The notes below the pieces were generated by a model. That model saw nothing but the letters and a program-made list of their open reading frames with translations, was not told the origin of the DNA and ran no database searches. Source: Angelobacter sp036502105 (lineage in GTDB: Bacteria > Acidobacteriota > Terriglobia > Terriglobales > Acidobacteriaceae). From it: a DNA stretch of 14,984 nt. Made by a program: the position numbers and the translations under genes. This document shows, piece by piece, positions 1 to 6,996 of this stretch. The stretch covers positions 1-14,984 of the forward strand of contig DASXZE010000171.1 of NCBI GenBank assembly GCA_036502105.1. The letters run 5' to 3'. The first letter of the stretch is position 1. Each line of letters starts with the position of its first letter.

Positions 1-348
1 CTTATCAATGCGGTTGCTTTTCTTCTGGTCGCGCGCTTTGTTCCCGGATTCGTGGTGACTGGCTTGGTGGCAGCGCTCATCGCCGCACTGGTGTTTGGCT
101 TTGTGAACTCCACGCTGGGCTTGATCTTGAGAATCATCACCTTCCCCTTAACCATTTTGACCTTCGGCCTGTTCCTGATTGTGATCAACGCCATCATGCT
201 CCGGTTTGCCGCGTCGGTGACTCCGGGCTTTGCGGTGCAGAACTGGACTGCGGCGCTGATCGGCGCATTTCTGCTGACGGTAATCACCACGTTCCTGCAC
301 TGGCTGATCAAAGATGATCGCCCCAGGGATCGCCGACTGAACGCGTAA
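1..348 (+). CDS. Phage holin family 4-like membrane protein (5' partial)
   Basis: The reading frame is open from the first base, so the gene begins upstream of the window; a GTG at 52 is an internal codon rather than a convincing start. The visible 115 residues are almost wholly hydrophobic, with about four membrane segments. They carry the repeated pattern of the Mycobacterium-type phage-holin-4 superfamily (Phage_holin_4_2): an ARFVPGF-like turn, then NSTLGLILRIITFPLTILT and a second R(F)..SVTPGF turn. Members are small four-helix inner-membrane proteins found in many bacterial chromosomes; their cellular role is not established and 'holin' reflects topology only. The tail is short and charged (KDDRPRDRR). 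It converges on thiE with a 32-bp gap holding two GTTAGGAA repeats (353-360, 368-375). Family assignment is fairly secure, function unknown. Confidence 0.8.
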   Translation, partial: LINAVAFLLVARFVPGFVVTGLVAALIAALVFGFVNSTLGLILRIITFPLTILTFGLFLIVINAIMLRFAASVTPGFAVQNWTAALIGAFLLTVITTFLHWLIKDDRPRDRRLNA

Positions 349-380
349 AGAAGTTAGGAAGGCTTAGGTTAGGAAAAAGA

Positions 381-1079
381 TTACGAAGACCGTGTGCTCT
401 CACGCAGCTTCTTCACCACTGCGTGAACATCATTCTGTTGAAACAATCGGATGGCGGCAATGCCAGCCGCCCCGGCTTCCACACACTGCCGCGCATTTTC
501 CAGCGTGACTCCGCCCAGCGCCAGCACCGGCATGGCTGGCTGCGCGGATTCACTGCGATGGCAAATCTGCCGCAACTGCTCCAGTCCTTCACTGTTAACT
601 GCTCCGCCTTTTTCAAACACCGGAGCAAACACGGCAAAGTCCGCGCCATGTGCCTCCGCGCTGGCGACTTCAGCTACAGAATGTGCTGACACGCCAATGA
701 TTGGCAAATAGACGACCGGCGCTCCCGCTCCCGCCAGCGCCAAAGTAGTTCTTGTCAAAGTAGTTCTGGTAATGATGGCGCGCACTTCGCTCGCTGCCAG
801 ATCATTGGCCGGCAGATGCACGCCATGTGCGCCGCAAGCCAGCGCAACGTCTGTCCGCGAATTAATCACCAGCCGCGTTGCCGAATTGCCCAGCGCAGCC
901 ACGGCGTTGCCGGCCAAGTCTTCCAGCGCGCGCGTGCTCAGGTCTTTCTCCCGCAACTGGATCAAATCCACGCCAGCCGCCGCGCATTCGCCAATCTTTG
1001 CCAGCAGTTGGCGCTCTTGTGCCGCCGCGTCGCCAGAGAAAAGATGTCTGTGAGTAATGTAATAAAGCCGCAGAGCCAT
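381..1079 (-). CDS. thiE: Thiamine phosphate synthase / TenI-family protein
   Basis: This 232-residue TIM-barrel protein matches the ThiE/TenI family, which joins HMP-PP and the thiazole phosphate to form thiamine phosphate (ThiE) or tautomerises the thiazole (TenI). Visible motifs are QLREK (41-45), VINSRTDVAL (71-80), GVHLPANDL (86-94), GVSAHS (129-134), ADFAVFAPVFEK (146-157) and LALGGV (186-191). Two points blur the call. The ThiE Mg-binding Asp of the 'IND' motif is Ser74 (INSR), and GVHLGQ is GVHLPA; both changes resemble TenI. The second Mg-ligand Asp (D93) is present. Residues 104-113 are a duplicated TRTTL, from a 15-bp tandem duplication at 741-770. The ATG has no Shine-Dalgarno, but TACAAT lies 7 nt before it. 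No other thiamine gene is visible, so genomic context does not decide between ThiE and TenI. Confidence 0.85.
   Translation of the reverse strand: MALRLYYITHRHLFSGDAAAQERQLLAKIGECAAAGVDLIQLREKDLSTRALEDLAGNAVAALGNSATRLVINSRTDVALACGAHGVHLPANDLAASEVRAIITRTTLTRTTLALAGAGAPVVYLPIIGVSAHSVAEVASAEAHGADFAVFAPVFEKGGAVNSEGLEQLRQICHRSESAQPAMPVLALGGVTLENARQCVEAGAAGIAAIRLFQQNDVHAVVKKLRESTRSS
741..770 (-). repeat. 15-bp in-frame tandem duplication inside thiE
   Basis: CAAAGTAGTTCTTGT (741-755) is followed directly by CAAAGTAGTTCTGGT (756-770), one mismatch in 15. On the coding strand this gives TRTTL twice (residues 104-113). It lies between the GVHLPANDL motif and the GVSAHS motif, so it probably lengthens a surface segment and leaves the frame intact. 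A recent duplication is inferred from the near identity. Confidence 0.85.
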
Positions 1080-1086
1080 GGTTGAG

Positions 1087-1092
1087 ATTGTA
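1087..1092 (-). promoter_or_regulatory. Candidate -10 box of a leaderless thiE promoter
   Basis: Read on the minus strand this is TACAAT, ending 7 nt before the thiE ATG, where transcription would begin at or next to the start codon. There is no Shine-Dalgarno between them. No good -35 hexamer is visible at the usual distance (GTGCCG/TGCCGG only), so the call rests on the -10 box and its spacing. Confidence 0.4.
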
Positions 1093-1150
1093 AATTCCCT
1101 GTGTCTTTACCGGCACACGGGCAACTTAGGATGCGAAAACCCCTCTCTTA

Positions 1151-1158
1151 TAGGAGTG
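1151..1158 (+). promoter_or_regulatory. Shine-Dalgarno deciding the start at 1168
   Basis: TAGGAGTG places AGGAG (1152-1156) 11 nt before the ATG at 1168. The next residues (MQIIWLFVLAIPIA) form a good amino-terminal membrane segment. The same frame is open back to an ATG at 1078, but that longer form overlaps the divergent thiE start and adds 30 residues with no recognisable signal, so 1168 is preferred. Confidence 0.65.
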
Positions 1159-1167
1159 TCTCTCACT

Positions 1168-1572
1168 ATGCAGATCATCTGGCTGTTCGTGCTGGCCATT
1201 CCTATCGCCAGCATCGCCTGGACGGTCACGCATGAAGAAATTTTCCGCGAGCCCCGCGAATACTGCGCGCGCCAGAGTGAAGACAACCGCTTTTACGTTT
1301 GCCGCAAGTTCTATTTCCTGTTTACCTGCGAATTCTGCTTCAGCCATTATGTGGTCGCGGCTTTCCTGCTCATCACGCGTTACAAGCTCCTGTTCGACGA
1401 TTGGCGCGGCTACCTGATCGGCGGCTTTGCCCTGGTCTGGATCGCCAATCAGTACATGAGCATTTACGCCAGCCTGCGCCTCGATATCCGCAAGGACCGC
1501 GTAGAAATCAAGCACGTGGAAAAGAAAGTGGAGCAGATTGAAGAGCAGCTGGAAGAAAGTAAAGTGGCCTAG
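1168..1572 (+). CDS. Small membrane protein with CxxC motif and coiled-coil tail
   Basis: I do not recognise a named family with confidence. The 134-residue product has an amino-terminal membrane helix (about 3-20) and a polar stretch with Cys33. A cysteine cluster follows: Cys45, then Cys54-x2-Cys57 just before a second helix (about 60-76). A third helix runs from about 82 to 100, and the charged carboxy tail (about 105-132: KHVEKKVEQIEEQLEESK) is predicted coiled coil. A CxxC next to a membrane helix recalls DUF1360-type proteins, but this is resemblance only. The cysteines could bind metal or take part in thiol chemistry; neither is shown. It is divergent from thiE and followed by a repeat-rich gap. 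A good Shine-Dalgarno supports the start. Confidence 0.75.
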   Translation: MQIIWLFVLAIPIASIAWTVTHEEIFREPREYCARQSEDNRFYVCRKFYFLFTCEFCFSHYVVAAFLLITRYKLLFDDWRGYLIGGFALVWIANQYMSIYASLRLDIRKDRVEIKHVEKKVEQIEEQLEESKVA

Positions 1573-1597
1573 CTTCTTCCTCTTAGCCTTTCTCTGA

Positions 1598-1621
1598 AAT
1601 CCCGAAGCAGAGCGAGGGATT
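1598..1621. repeat. REP-like palindromic repeat, copy 1
   Basis: AATCCC (1598-1603) and GGGATT (1616-1621) form a perfect 6-bp stem around a 12-nt GC-rich loop with further partial pairing (GC/GC). The same motif in reverse orientation occurs at 1719-1740, and a degraded relative at 11614-11635. The placement outside genes and the head-to-head arrangement resemble bacterial REP/BIME elements. It lies 26 nt after the stop of the membrane-protein gene and may also act as a transcript end. Confidence 0.55.
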
Positions 1622-1718
1622 CCTATCACCTAAAACAATCTAGCGGATTACCAATGAACCAATTGCAAAGGACATAAGAGAATTTTTGTCGAACCAAGGA
1701 ATTTTCCCTACCGTAGTG

Positions 1719-1740
1719 ATCCCTCACTGCGTTCGGGATT
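1719..1740. repeat. REP-like palindromic repeat, copy 2 (inverted)
   Basis: ATCCC (1719-1723) pairs with GGGAT (1735-1739). The element reads as the approximate reverse complement of the copy at 1598-1621 (AATCCCGAA...GAGGGAT pattern), so the pair could also fold into one long stem across about 120 nt. No coding potential is evident between them. Confidence 0.55.
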
Positions 1741-1743
1741 AAG

Positions 1744-1765
1744 AACCAATTCGCGTTCATTGGTT
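1744..1765 (-). terminator. Hairpin downstream of the M1 gene
   Basis: AACCAAT (1744-1750) and ATTGGTT (1759-1765) form a perfect 7-bp stem with an 8-nt loop, 22 nt beyond the stop of the minus-strand M1 gene. There is no T-tract after it on the minus strand, so it is a weak or factor-assisted terminator at best. A partial copy, ACCAATGAAC (1650-1659), could compete for pairing with GTTCATTGGT (1755-1764). Confidence 0.3.
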
Positions 1766-1786
1766 TGATTCGCGGCCAAAATATTT

Positions 1787-4234
1787 TTATCTTCTCAGCA
1801 GCGTCTCTTCCGGATCCAGCAATATCAGCTTGGTATCAGCCGGAGCAGTCAACGTGAAGTCGGTCTTGGTGTCGTCGGCGAAGACGAAGGCCAGGAAGCG
1901 CGATTTGCCGGTGGCATCCACGGCGTATAAAGGCACGGCTGTCACCATGTCTTTTGCGGCTTGCTCTTCCACAATTGTTCCGGTCACCTTCATTTTGCCG
2001 GCCTGCTTGCCTGTTCCGGGCGATAGATGAACGGAATCCAGCGTGAACTGCGGAATGGAGTTGCCGTTGACCCAGCTATCAAAGAACCAGTCAAGCGACT
2101 TTTTGCCGTCATAGCCCAGTGAAGCCGGCATCACCTGTTCAAAGGCTCGCTGCAGATCGAGCGTTGAAACTTTATGGTTGGGCGCTTTAGCCAGCAGGCC
2201 TTGCAGTGCGGCAAAGAAGACAGCGTCACTATCTTCATGGCCTTCACGCAGATCGGCTTCATGCAGCATGGTGCGCAACATGTGTATGAGCCATGTGCCG
2301 CGCCCATAAAGCACGCGTTCATAAGCGTCAGGAAATTTTGACGACGTAAGACGGCGTCCCAGCGTGACCGGGCCAGCTTCAGCAATGATTCCGTTTTTGG
2401 TTTCACGCAGCAGCTCGTTGCGGTAATAGTTGAGCGCGGTCTTCATGTCGCCAGGATGTTGTTTTTCCAGCATGACCAGCGCGCTGTAATTGGCCAGTGC
2501 CTCCACAATCCACTCGTCGCGATAGCTGACCCAATCCACGGCGTCACCCCACCACTGGTGCGCGGTTTCATGGGAGAGCATCAGGCGGCTGAGCAGAAGT
2601 TCTACATACGGATCGTGAAAACCCAGGGCGCGGCGCTCGTCTGGCGTGAGGAACGCTGTGCTGGAAAGATAGATCAATCCCGGCCATGACTGGCTCAACA
2701 TGCCCGGCAGCTGCGTGATTTCCAGGTTGGAATAAGGAAACGGCGCAAGCTCGGCGGAAAGAAACTGTACGGTGTTGGCGGCCTGGTCGGCAATCTGCTG
2801 GGTTTCGCGCGCCGGATCAGGTTTGCGGCCCGCGCGCGCTTCAGTGGTGGCAAGTGATTGCTCCACGTTGCGTGCGCCATAAGCGTGAATATTGACTTGT
2901 CCAGATGCAGCGGAGGCAGCCACGAATTTACCCATGTTAAAGCCGGCGCGTCCAATGGGCTTTTCCGTGACGAAATGCGTAATGCGTTTACCGTCGCTCA
3001 TGGTGCTGGAAACCTGTTTGCCGGTACCGACGACTTGCCAGTCACCGGGGCATTCAAAGGTGAGGTCAAAGTTGGAAAAGCTGGGGCCAACATTTGGATA
3101 CCACGTGCCGCGCGCGCCCACGTACAGCAGTTCGCCGCCGGCGCTGAACATGACCGGCCCGGAGTATTTGAAAGAGAGTTTTACCGGACGGTCTTTTTTC
3201 ATAGGCGTGGGCATGACTACGCCAATGAGATCGTCTCCGCGGCGGGCCAGGTCGCTGCCGCTGATGGCTTCATTCTGTATGAACTCGGCTGGCTCGCCAT
3301 TCACGCGCACTTCAGCCAGCTTGAGATAGCGCGAGAACTCCAGCACCACCGTCCGCTTGCCGGAGTTATGCGGCGTGAGCGTAAATTCAGCTTCAGCGCT
3401 GAGGTCGGTGGGCGGCTGCACTTTTACGCGCAACACGTAGTCAGACATTTCATAGTTGGCGCGCGTTGCCGGGTCTTCCTCTCCAGCGGCCTCGCGGGCG
3501 GAGCGCATGGGGAACGATGTCCATATGTCATAGAACGAAGTTTCATTAATCACGTTGGCCTGGGCCACGCTGATTTGCTCGGCCACGTTGGTGTCAAAAA
3601 ATACGTCCACAATGCCCGACGAGGTGCCGCCCATGCGCAGATGCACAAAGCGCGCAGCCGCCTCTTTGGTGCTGGTCATGGATTGAAGAATCAGCAGTGC
3701 GTCTCCGCGGGCCAGGGCCGTGGCTGGCTCCTGCCATCGGGTAATAAATTCCTGCGCTTCGTCGGGATGGCCGCGGAGTCCGGCTTGCAACGCTTCCACT
3801 ACCGTACTGTCAGAGAATCGGAAGTAGGCAGATTGAAAACGCTTTTCCAGCACCGCCGAGCCAGTAAAGAGCGCAAGTGAGGTCTTCTCCGCGCGATTCG
3901 GAGGCACCAGCAGCACTTCGCCCACGCCTTCAAAAACCGCGCCGGTAATGTGTCCATTGACTTCGCGCATAAAGGCCAGCGTGCCATCGCTGATAGAGAT
4001 GTGCAGGTCTTCCAGCAATATGGAGACATCGCGAATCTGGTAAACATCTTTTACGTCAAAGGAGGGGTTAAGCAGGTCGCGGTAAAGCGCCACCGCGCTG
4101 GAAGTTGAATCCGCCGGCTGGCCTGTCGCCTGCATGCACCACAGGTTCATGCCACCAAGGTTTATCAACCCCAGAAGGGTGAGCGCCGATAGTACCTTCG
4201 TTACTTTCTGGATGAAGACACGCTTCATAGACAT
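1787..4234 (-). CDS. Exported M1-family (gluzincin) peptidase-like protein
   Basis: This 815-residue protein starts with a Lys/Arg n-region and hydrophobic signal segment (about 1-34), so it is exported. An unassigned domain (about 40-260) precedes the M1-type beta domain and the catalytic domain. The zinc motif is complete: HETAH (555-559) followed 18 residues later by Glu578 (WIVEALANY). Tyr643 in YGRG fits the transition-state Tyr of M1 enzymes. The GXMEN amine-recognition motif is not recognisable; that region reads MLSQSWPGLIYL (512-522 and on). Exo-aminopeptidase activity is therefore doubtful, and an endopeptidase or other substrate preference is possible. The carboxy end (about 745-815) looks like a beta-sandwich. 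Two starts (4234, 4228) are equally plausible; neither has a clear ribosome site. It is divergent from another zinc-protease-like gene with only 26 bp between starts. Confidence 0.85.
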   Translation of the reverse strand: MSMKRVFIQKVTKVLSALTLLGLINLGGMNLWCMQATGQPADSTSSAVALYRDLLNPSFDVKDVYQIRDVSILLEDLHISISDGTLAFMREVNGHITGAVFEGVGEVLLVPPNRAEKTSLALFTGSAVLEKRFQSAYFRFSDSTVVEALQAGLRGHPDEAQEFITRWQEPATALARGDALLILQSMTSTKEAAARFVHLRMGGTSSGIVDVFFDTNVAEQISVAQANVINETSFYDIWTSFPMRSAREAAGEEDPATRANYEMSDYVLRVKVQPPTDLSAEAEFTLTPHNSGKRTVVLEFSRYLKLAEVRVNGEPAEFIQNEAISGSDLARRGDDLIGVVMPTPMKKDRPVKLSFKYSGPVMFSAGGELLYVGARGTWYPNVGPSFSNFDLTFECPGDWQVVGTGKQVSSTMSDGKRITHFVTEKPIGRAGFNMGKFVAASAASGQVNIHAYGARNVEQSLATTEARAGRKPDPARETQQIADQAANTVQFLSAELAPFPYSNLEITQLPGMLSQSWPGLIYLSSTAFLTPDERRALGFHDPYVELLLSRLMLSHETAHQWWGDAVDWVSYRDEWIVEALANYSALVMLEKQHPGDMKTALNYYRNELLRETKNGIIAEAGPVTLGRRLTSSKFPDAYERVLYGRGTWLIHMLRTMLHEADLREGHEDSDAVFFAALQGLLAKAPNHKVSTLDLQRAFEQVMPASLGYDGKKSLDWFFDSWVNGNSIPQFTLDSVHLSPGTGKQAGKMKVTGTIVEEQAAKDMVTAVPLYAVDATGKSRFLAFVFADDTKTDFTLTAPADTKLILLDPEETLLRR

Positions 4235-4252
4235 GCCATAATTGCTTAGACT
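4224..4252 (+). promoter_or_regulatory. Candidate promoter of the TPR/MA peptidase gene
   Basis: TTCATA (4224-4229), a 17-bp spacer, then TAGACT (4247-4252); each matches 4 of 6 consensus bases. The TTG start at 4261 is 8 nt further on, so the transcript would have almost no leader. The -35 hexamer lies inside the first codons of the divergent M1 gene, so expression of the two genes may interfere. Confidence 0.35.
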
Positions 4253-4260
4253 TTTCTGAA

Positions 4261-5676
4261 TTGAAATCGATTATCACATTTTTCGCTTTTACCGTATTTT
4301 GCGCCTCCGCAGGCGCAGACACAATTGTGCTAAAAAATGGCGACCGCATCCAGGCTGACTCAGCCCAGGAACGCAACGGACGCGTGGAATATACCATCGG
4401 CGACAACACGCTGACCATTCCCAAATCAATTGTGGCGCGGATTGAGAAAGGCCCGGTCATTCCCGCTTCACCGCTGCCCTCTTCTTCTGCCATGGGTGCT
4501 CCGCTGGAAGCGCCGCCATCGCATGAAGAAATGCCTGGCTCGGGTGACGTTGTGGACCGCGTGGTCCGCAACGGCGCAGTGGATACAGCGGCGATCAAAT
4601 TGATTGAGGCCAACGGCGACAATGTAGAGTCCGCGGCGGCCAACTCCGTGGCTGCGAACTTTGAAGAGAAGCGCCGCAATTATTCGGCTGCGGCGCGCTA
4701 CCTGGAAGCGGCGCTCACGTTTCTGCCGACGCATGGCGTCCTGCTGGAAAACTATGCGGCCGTCTTGCTGCAACTTGGCCGCACGGACGAGGCTCTGAGC
4801 CGTTCGCAACAAGCCACGCGCGTGAGTCCGCAATCCGCTGATGCTTTTGCGCTGCTGGGCTATGCGTATTACAAGAGTGACCACAATCGCGAGGCGATTG
4901 CGGCATTCAAGCAGTCTCTGCAGCTTCGGGCTGACGAACACGTAAAGCAGTTGCTGGACCGCGTGGAGCGCGAATCGCGGACGGAAGCAGATTTCCGCCA
5001 GCAGGAGAGCAGCCACTTTACGCTGCGTTATGAAGGCTCGCAGGCCGCCGATTCTCTTCGCGCACAGATTCTGGCAACGCTCGAAAGCGATTACCGCGAC
5101 CTGAGCAATGATCTGGGCGTAACGCCCAAAAATATTTTTGTTTCACTGTACACGGACGAAGCTTTTTTTGACGTGACTCATGCAGCCGCCTGGACCTCGG
5201 CCTTGAATGACGGCAAGATTCGCATTCCCATTTCCGGCGCTAAGTCGGTCACCCCAGAAATGGCATCCGTTCTGCGGCATGAGCTGACGCATTCATTCGT
5301 CGCGCAGATTACGCATAACCACGCGCCGGCATGGCTCAATGAAGGTGTTGCCCAGCTTGAGCAGGGGATGTCCACCGGAGCCATTGGGCAGCGCCTGGCT
5401 TCACTATATGCCTCTGGCCATCAAGTGCCACTCAATCAGTTGGAAGGCGAATTTCAGGGCTACAGCACGGCAGAGGCTTCAGTGGCTTACGCGGAAAGCC
5501 TGGCGGCGGTGGAGTATATCAGCAACACGTATGGGCTGAGCGATGTGGCGCGGATGCTGCAAAGGCTGGGAGAAGGCCAGAGCCTGGAGTCGGCCATGCG
5601 CAGCACCATTCATGCCGGTTATGCCGAGCTGGAAACTGAAATCACCGGCTATCTGCAGAAAAATTACGGAAGCTAG
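4261..5676 (+). CDS. Exported TPR protein with peptidase-MA-like zinc domain
   Basis: The start is a TTG (4261); an in-frame stop at 4228 and absence of other start codons make it the best choice, and it opens directly into a signal peptide (MKSIITFFAFTVFCASAGA). The 471-residue product then has a small beta domain with the TIVLKNGDRI pattern (21-62), and a Pro/Ser-rich linker (about 65-95). Two to three TPR-like helical repeats follow (about 135-235). The carboxy domain carries HELTH (340-344) and, 16 residues later, Glu361 in WLNEGVAQ, the gluzincin HExxH...E arrangement of the peptidase MA group. Activity is inferred from these three ligands and the catalytic Glu341. TPRs suggest it docks to a protein partner in the periplasm. 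No Shine-Dalgarno is visible; a -10-like box lies 8 nt upstream. Confidence 0.85.
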   Translation: MKSIITFFAFTVFCASAGADTIVLKNGDRIQADSAQERNGRVEYTIGDNTLTIPKSIVARIEKGPVIPASPLPSSSAMGAPLEAPPSHEEMPGSGDVVDRVVRNGAVDTAAIKLIEANGDNVESAAANSVAANFEEKRRNYSAAARYLEAALTFLPTHGVLLENYAAVLLQLGRTDEALSRSQQATRVSPQSADAFALLGYAYYKSDHNREAIAAFKQSLQLRADEHVKQLLDRVERESRTEADFRQQESSHFTLRYEGSQAADSLRAQILATLESDYRDLSNDLGVTPKNIFVSLYTDEAFFDVTHAAAWTSALNDGKIRIPISGAKSVTPEMASVLRHELTHSFVAQITHNHAPAWLNEGVAQLEQGMSTGAIGQRLASLYASGHQVPLNQLEGEFQGYSTAEASVAYAESLAAVEYISNTYGLSDVARMLQRLGEGQSLESAMRSTIHAGYAELETEITGYLQKNYGS

Positions 5677-5692
5677 AAATCGGCCAGCCGGT

Positions 5693-6424
5693 TTACTTGC
5701 CGTTCGCGTCTGTAATGCGCAATTCAATCACAACACCGCTTTCCAGTTTTACCGTACGGTTGAGCGAGACAACGGCTTGCGTGCCGCCTGCAGTGGCTAA
5801 GCTTAATCCATCAATGTCCGTGGGGCCTGATCTGGCTATTGACCTCGAGTTGGCGTCCATCTCCGCGCCAAGAGTCGAGTCGACGGGCCTGACTGCTCTT
5901 TTCCCCCCGCTAGGTGTGGGGTAGTGGCTGTCATTGGCTGCCGCGCTTCCTGGAGCGATATCCGGCCGGTTAGAGACGCTTGTGATGGGAGTATCCAATG
6001 TAGGCCGGGCTGCAGGATGTAACGCTATCAGCATAGACCGCAATGGCAACTCCTGGCCGCTTTTAAGGACGACTTTTTCAAAGGCAATGCCCAGTCTTGA
6101 TTCCGGAGTTTCCTTGCTGCGCGCCTGTGCTTCTGTCACATGCCCAATCAACTTTGAATCACGATGGGCCACAATTTTTCCGTGCGAAATAATATCGGCC
6201 AGCAGCAGCGCAGTGACCGGATCGCCCGCTTTCACTTTTTTGGCGTCCAGCGTTTTGGATAATTCAGCATAGAGGATTGAGCCGCTTTGAATGCCCGGAG
6301 TCGATGCACCAGCAGCAGAGGCTATTTTTTGCGGAGTCTGGGCCGGCGCAGTCTGGGCTGTTAGCGTAAGGCTGCTAAAGCTAAGTAATCCGGCAATCAT
6401 GACGATCTTGATCTTATTTTCCAT
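5693..6424 (-). CDS. Exported hypothetical protein, possible VirB10/TrbI-like barrel
   Basis: This 243-residue protein has an amino-terminal signal segment (about 1-23, cleavage near TAQ-TA), then an Ala/Pro/Thr-rich stretch. A beta-rich region follows (about 46-136), containing GSILYAELSKTLD, KAGDPVTALL, DSKLIGHVTEAQA and VVLKSGQELPL. A disordered Pro/Ser/Asn segment (about 137-205) separates this from a closing strand pair (VKLESGVVIELRI, 225-237). The order 'high-level barrier, SKLIGHV, VLKSGQELPL' recalls VirB10/TrbI-type periplasmic barrels, but no secretion system is present nearby and I treat this as a fold guess. A strong GGAGGA (6431-6436) lies 6 nt before the ATG. It follows the TonB-domain gene by 18 bp on the same strand, so the two are probably cotranscribed. 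Confidence 0.75.
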   Translation of the reverse strand: MENKIKIVMIAGLLSFSSLTLTAQTAPAQTPQKIASAAGASTPGIQSGSILYAELSKTLDAKKVKAGDPVTALLLADIISHGKIVAHRDSKLIGHVTEAQARSKETPESRLGIAFEKVVLKSGQELPLRSMLIALHPAARPTLDTPITSVSNRPDIAPGSAAANDSHYPTPSGGKRAVRPVDSTLGAEMDANSRSIARSGPTDIDGLSLATAGGTQAVVSLNRTVKLESGVVIELRITDANGK

Positions 6425-6442
6425 GTGAGTTCCTCCGCTGCA

Positions 6443-6919
6443 TCACCTCATGTGAAACTGGACCTTGATTGTGGTTTCCGCTTCTGCTGGTTTGCCATTC
6501 AAGATAAAGGGCTTATATTTCCATTGTCTTACAGCATCCAGTGCGGACGCAGCCAGAATGGGATTTCCCTGTACCAATCTTAGGTTTTCCAGCGTCCCAT
6601 CAGTATTAATAGTGGCAACAAGAATTACGTCACCGTCAATCCCTACCTGTTTAGCCGTATCGGGATATATGGGTGTTACATCTTTAATTTTGAGACTATT
6701 TGCAACGCCCGAAGATATGCGGATGCGTATCGGCTTCGGCGGTTGAGCAGGCTGCGTTTGCTCAGGCTTGGCCGCTTCATTAGGTTTCGCCTGCTGTTCT
6801 GCTTGTGGCGATGGTGCGGGCTTGGCTTGGCCAGGTTTTGCTGGCTGCTCTGTTTGCGCCAGAGCCAGACCGGCTACAAGCATGAGGGCTGGCAGGATTA
6901 AAAATCGCTTGAATGCCAT
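6443..6919 (-). CDS. Exported TonB C-terminal-domain protein
   Basis: From the chosen ATG the product has 158 residues: a hydrophobic export signal (1-22, ending ALALAQ), a Pro/Ala/Gln/Lys-rich linker (about 23-64), and a TonB carboxy-terminal domain (about 80-158). The last contains TPIYPDTAKQVGIDGDV, TINTDGTLENLRLVQG, ALDAVRQWKYKPF, LNGKPAE and the final strand TTIKVQF. TonB transmits inner-membrane energy to outer-membrane receptors. Here the signal looks cleavable rather than a plain anchor, and no exbB, exbD or receptor gene is near, so a true energy-transducing role is uncertain. A start at 6952 would add 11 residues (MPQGLLEHCGS) before the n-region; neither start has a clear ribosome site and 6919 gives the cleaner signal peptide. 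Confidence 0.85.
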   Translation of the reverse strand: MAFKRFLILPALMLVAGLALAQTEQPAKPGQAKPAPSPQAEQQAKPNEAAKPEQTQPAQPPKPIRIRISSGVANSLKIKDVTPIYPDTAKQVGIDGDVILVATINTDGTLENLRLVQGNPILAASALDAVRQWKYKPFILNGKPAEAETTIKVQFHMR

Positions 6920-6983
6920 AGACCCACAATGCTCAAGCAAACCCTGCGGCATGTCAATAACATCTATTTGAGTGACTTTCTGG

Positions 6984-6989
6984 TAGCAT
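6984..6989 (+). promoter_or_regulatory. Possible -10 box of the AsmA gene
   Basis: TAGCAT ends 7 nt before the ATG at 6997, with no Shine-Dalgarno between. No convincing -35 hexamer is visible at 16-18 bp. The spacing matches the other leaderless-looking starts in this window, which is the main reason to record it. Confidence 0.25.
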
Positions 6990-6996
6990 TTCTTTT

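Noticed and set aside
2858..3880. Long plus-strand reading frame (340 codons) inside the M1 gene
   Set aside because: It is antisense to a clear signal-peptide-bearing gluzincin gene, has no recognisable motif or ribosome site, and its composition is what a GC-rich opposite strand gives.
4068..4679. Minus-strand frame of 203 codons across the divergent starts
   Set aside because: Its Ser/Ala-rich translation matches no family and it runs through the starts of two well-supported genes.
5693..6424. Part of a type IV secretion system (VirB10)
   Set aside because: Only a loose strand pattern is shared; no other secretion gene is present and there is no amino-terminal anchor typical of VirB10.
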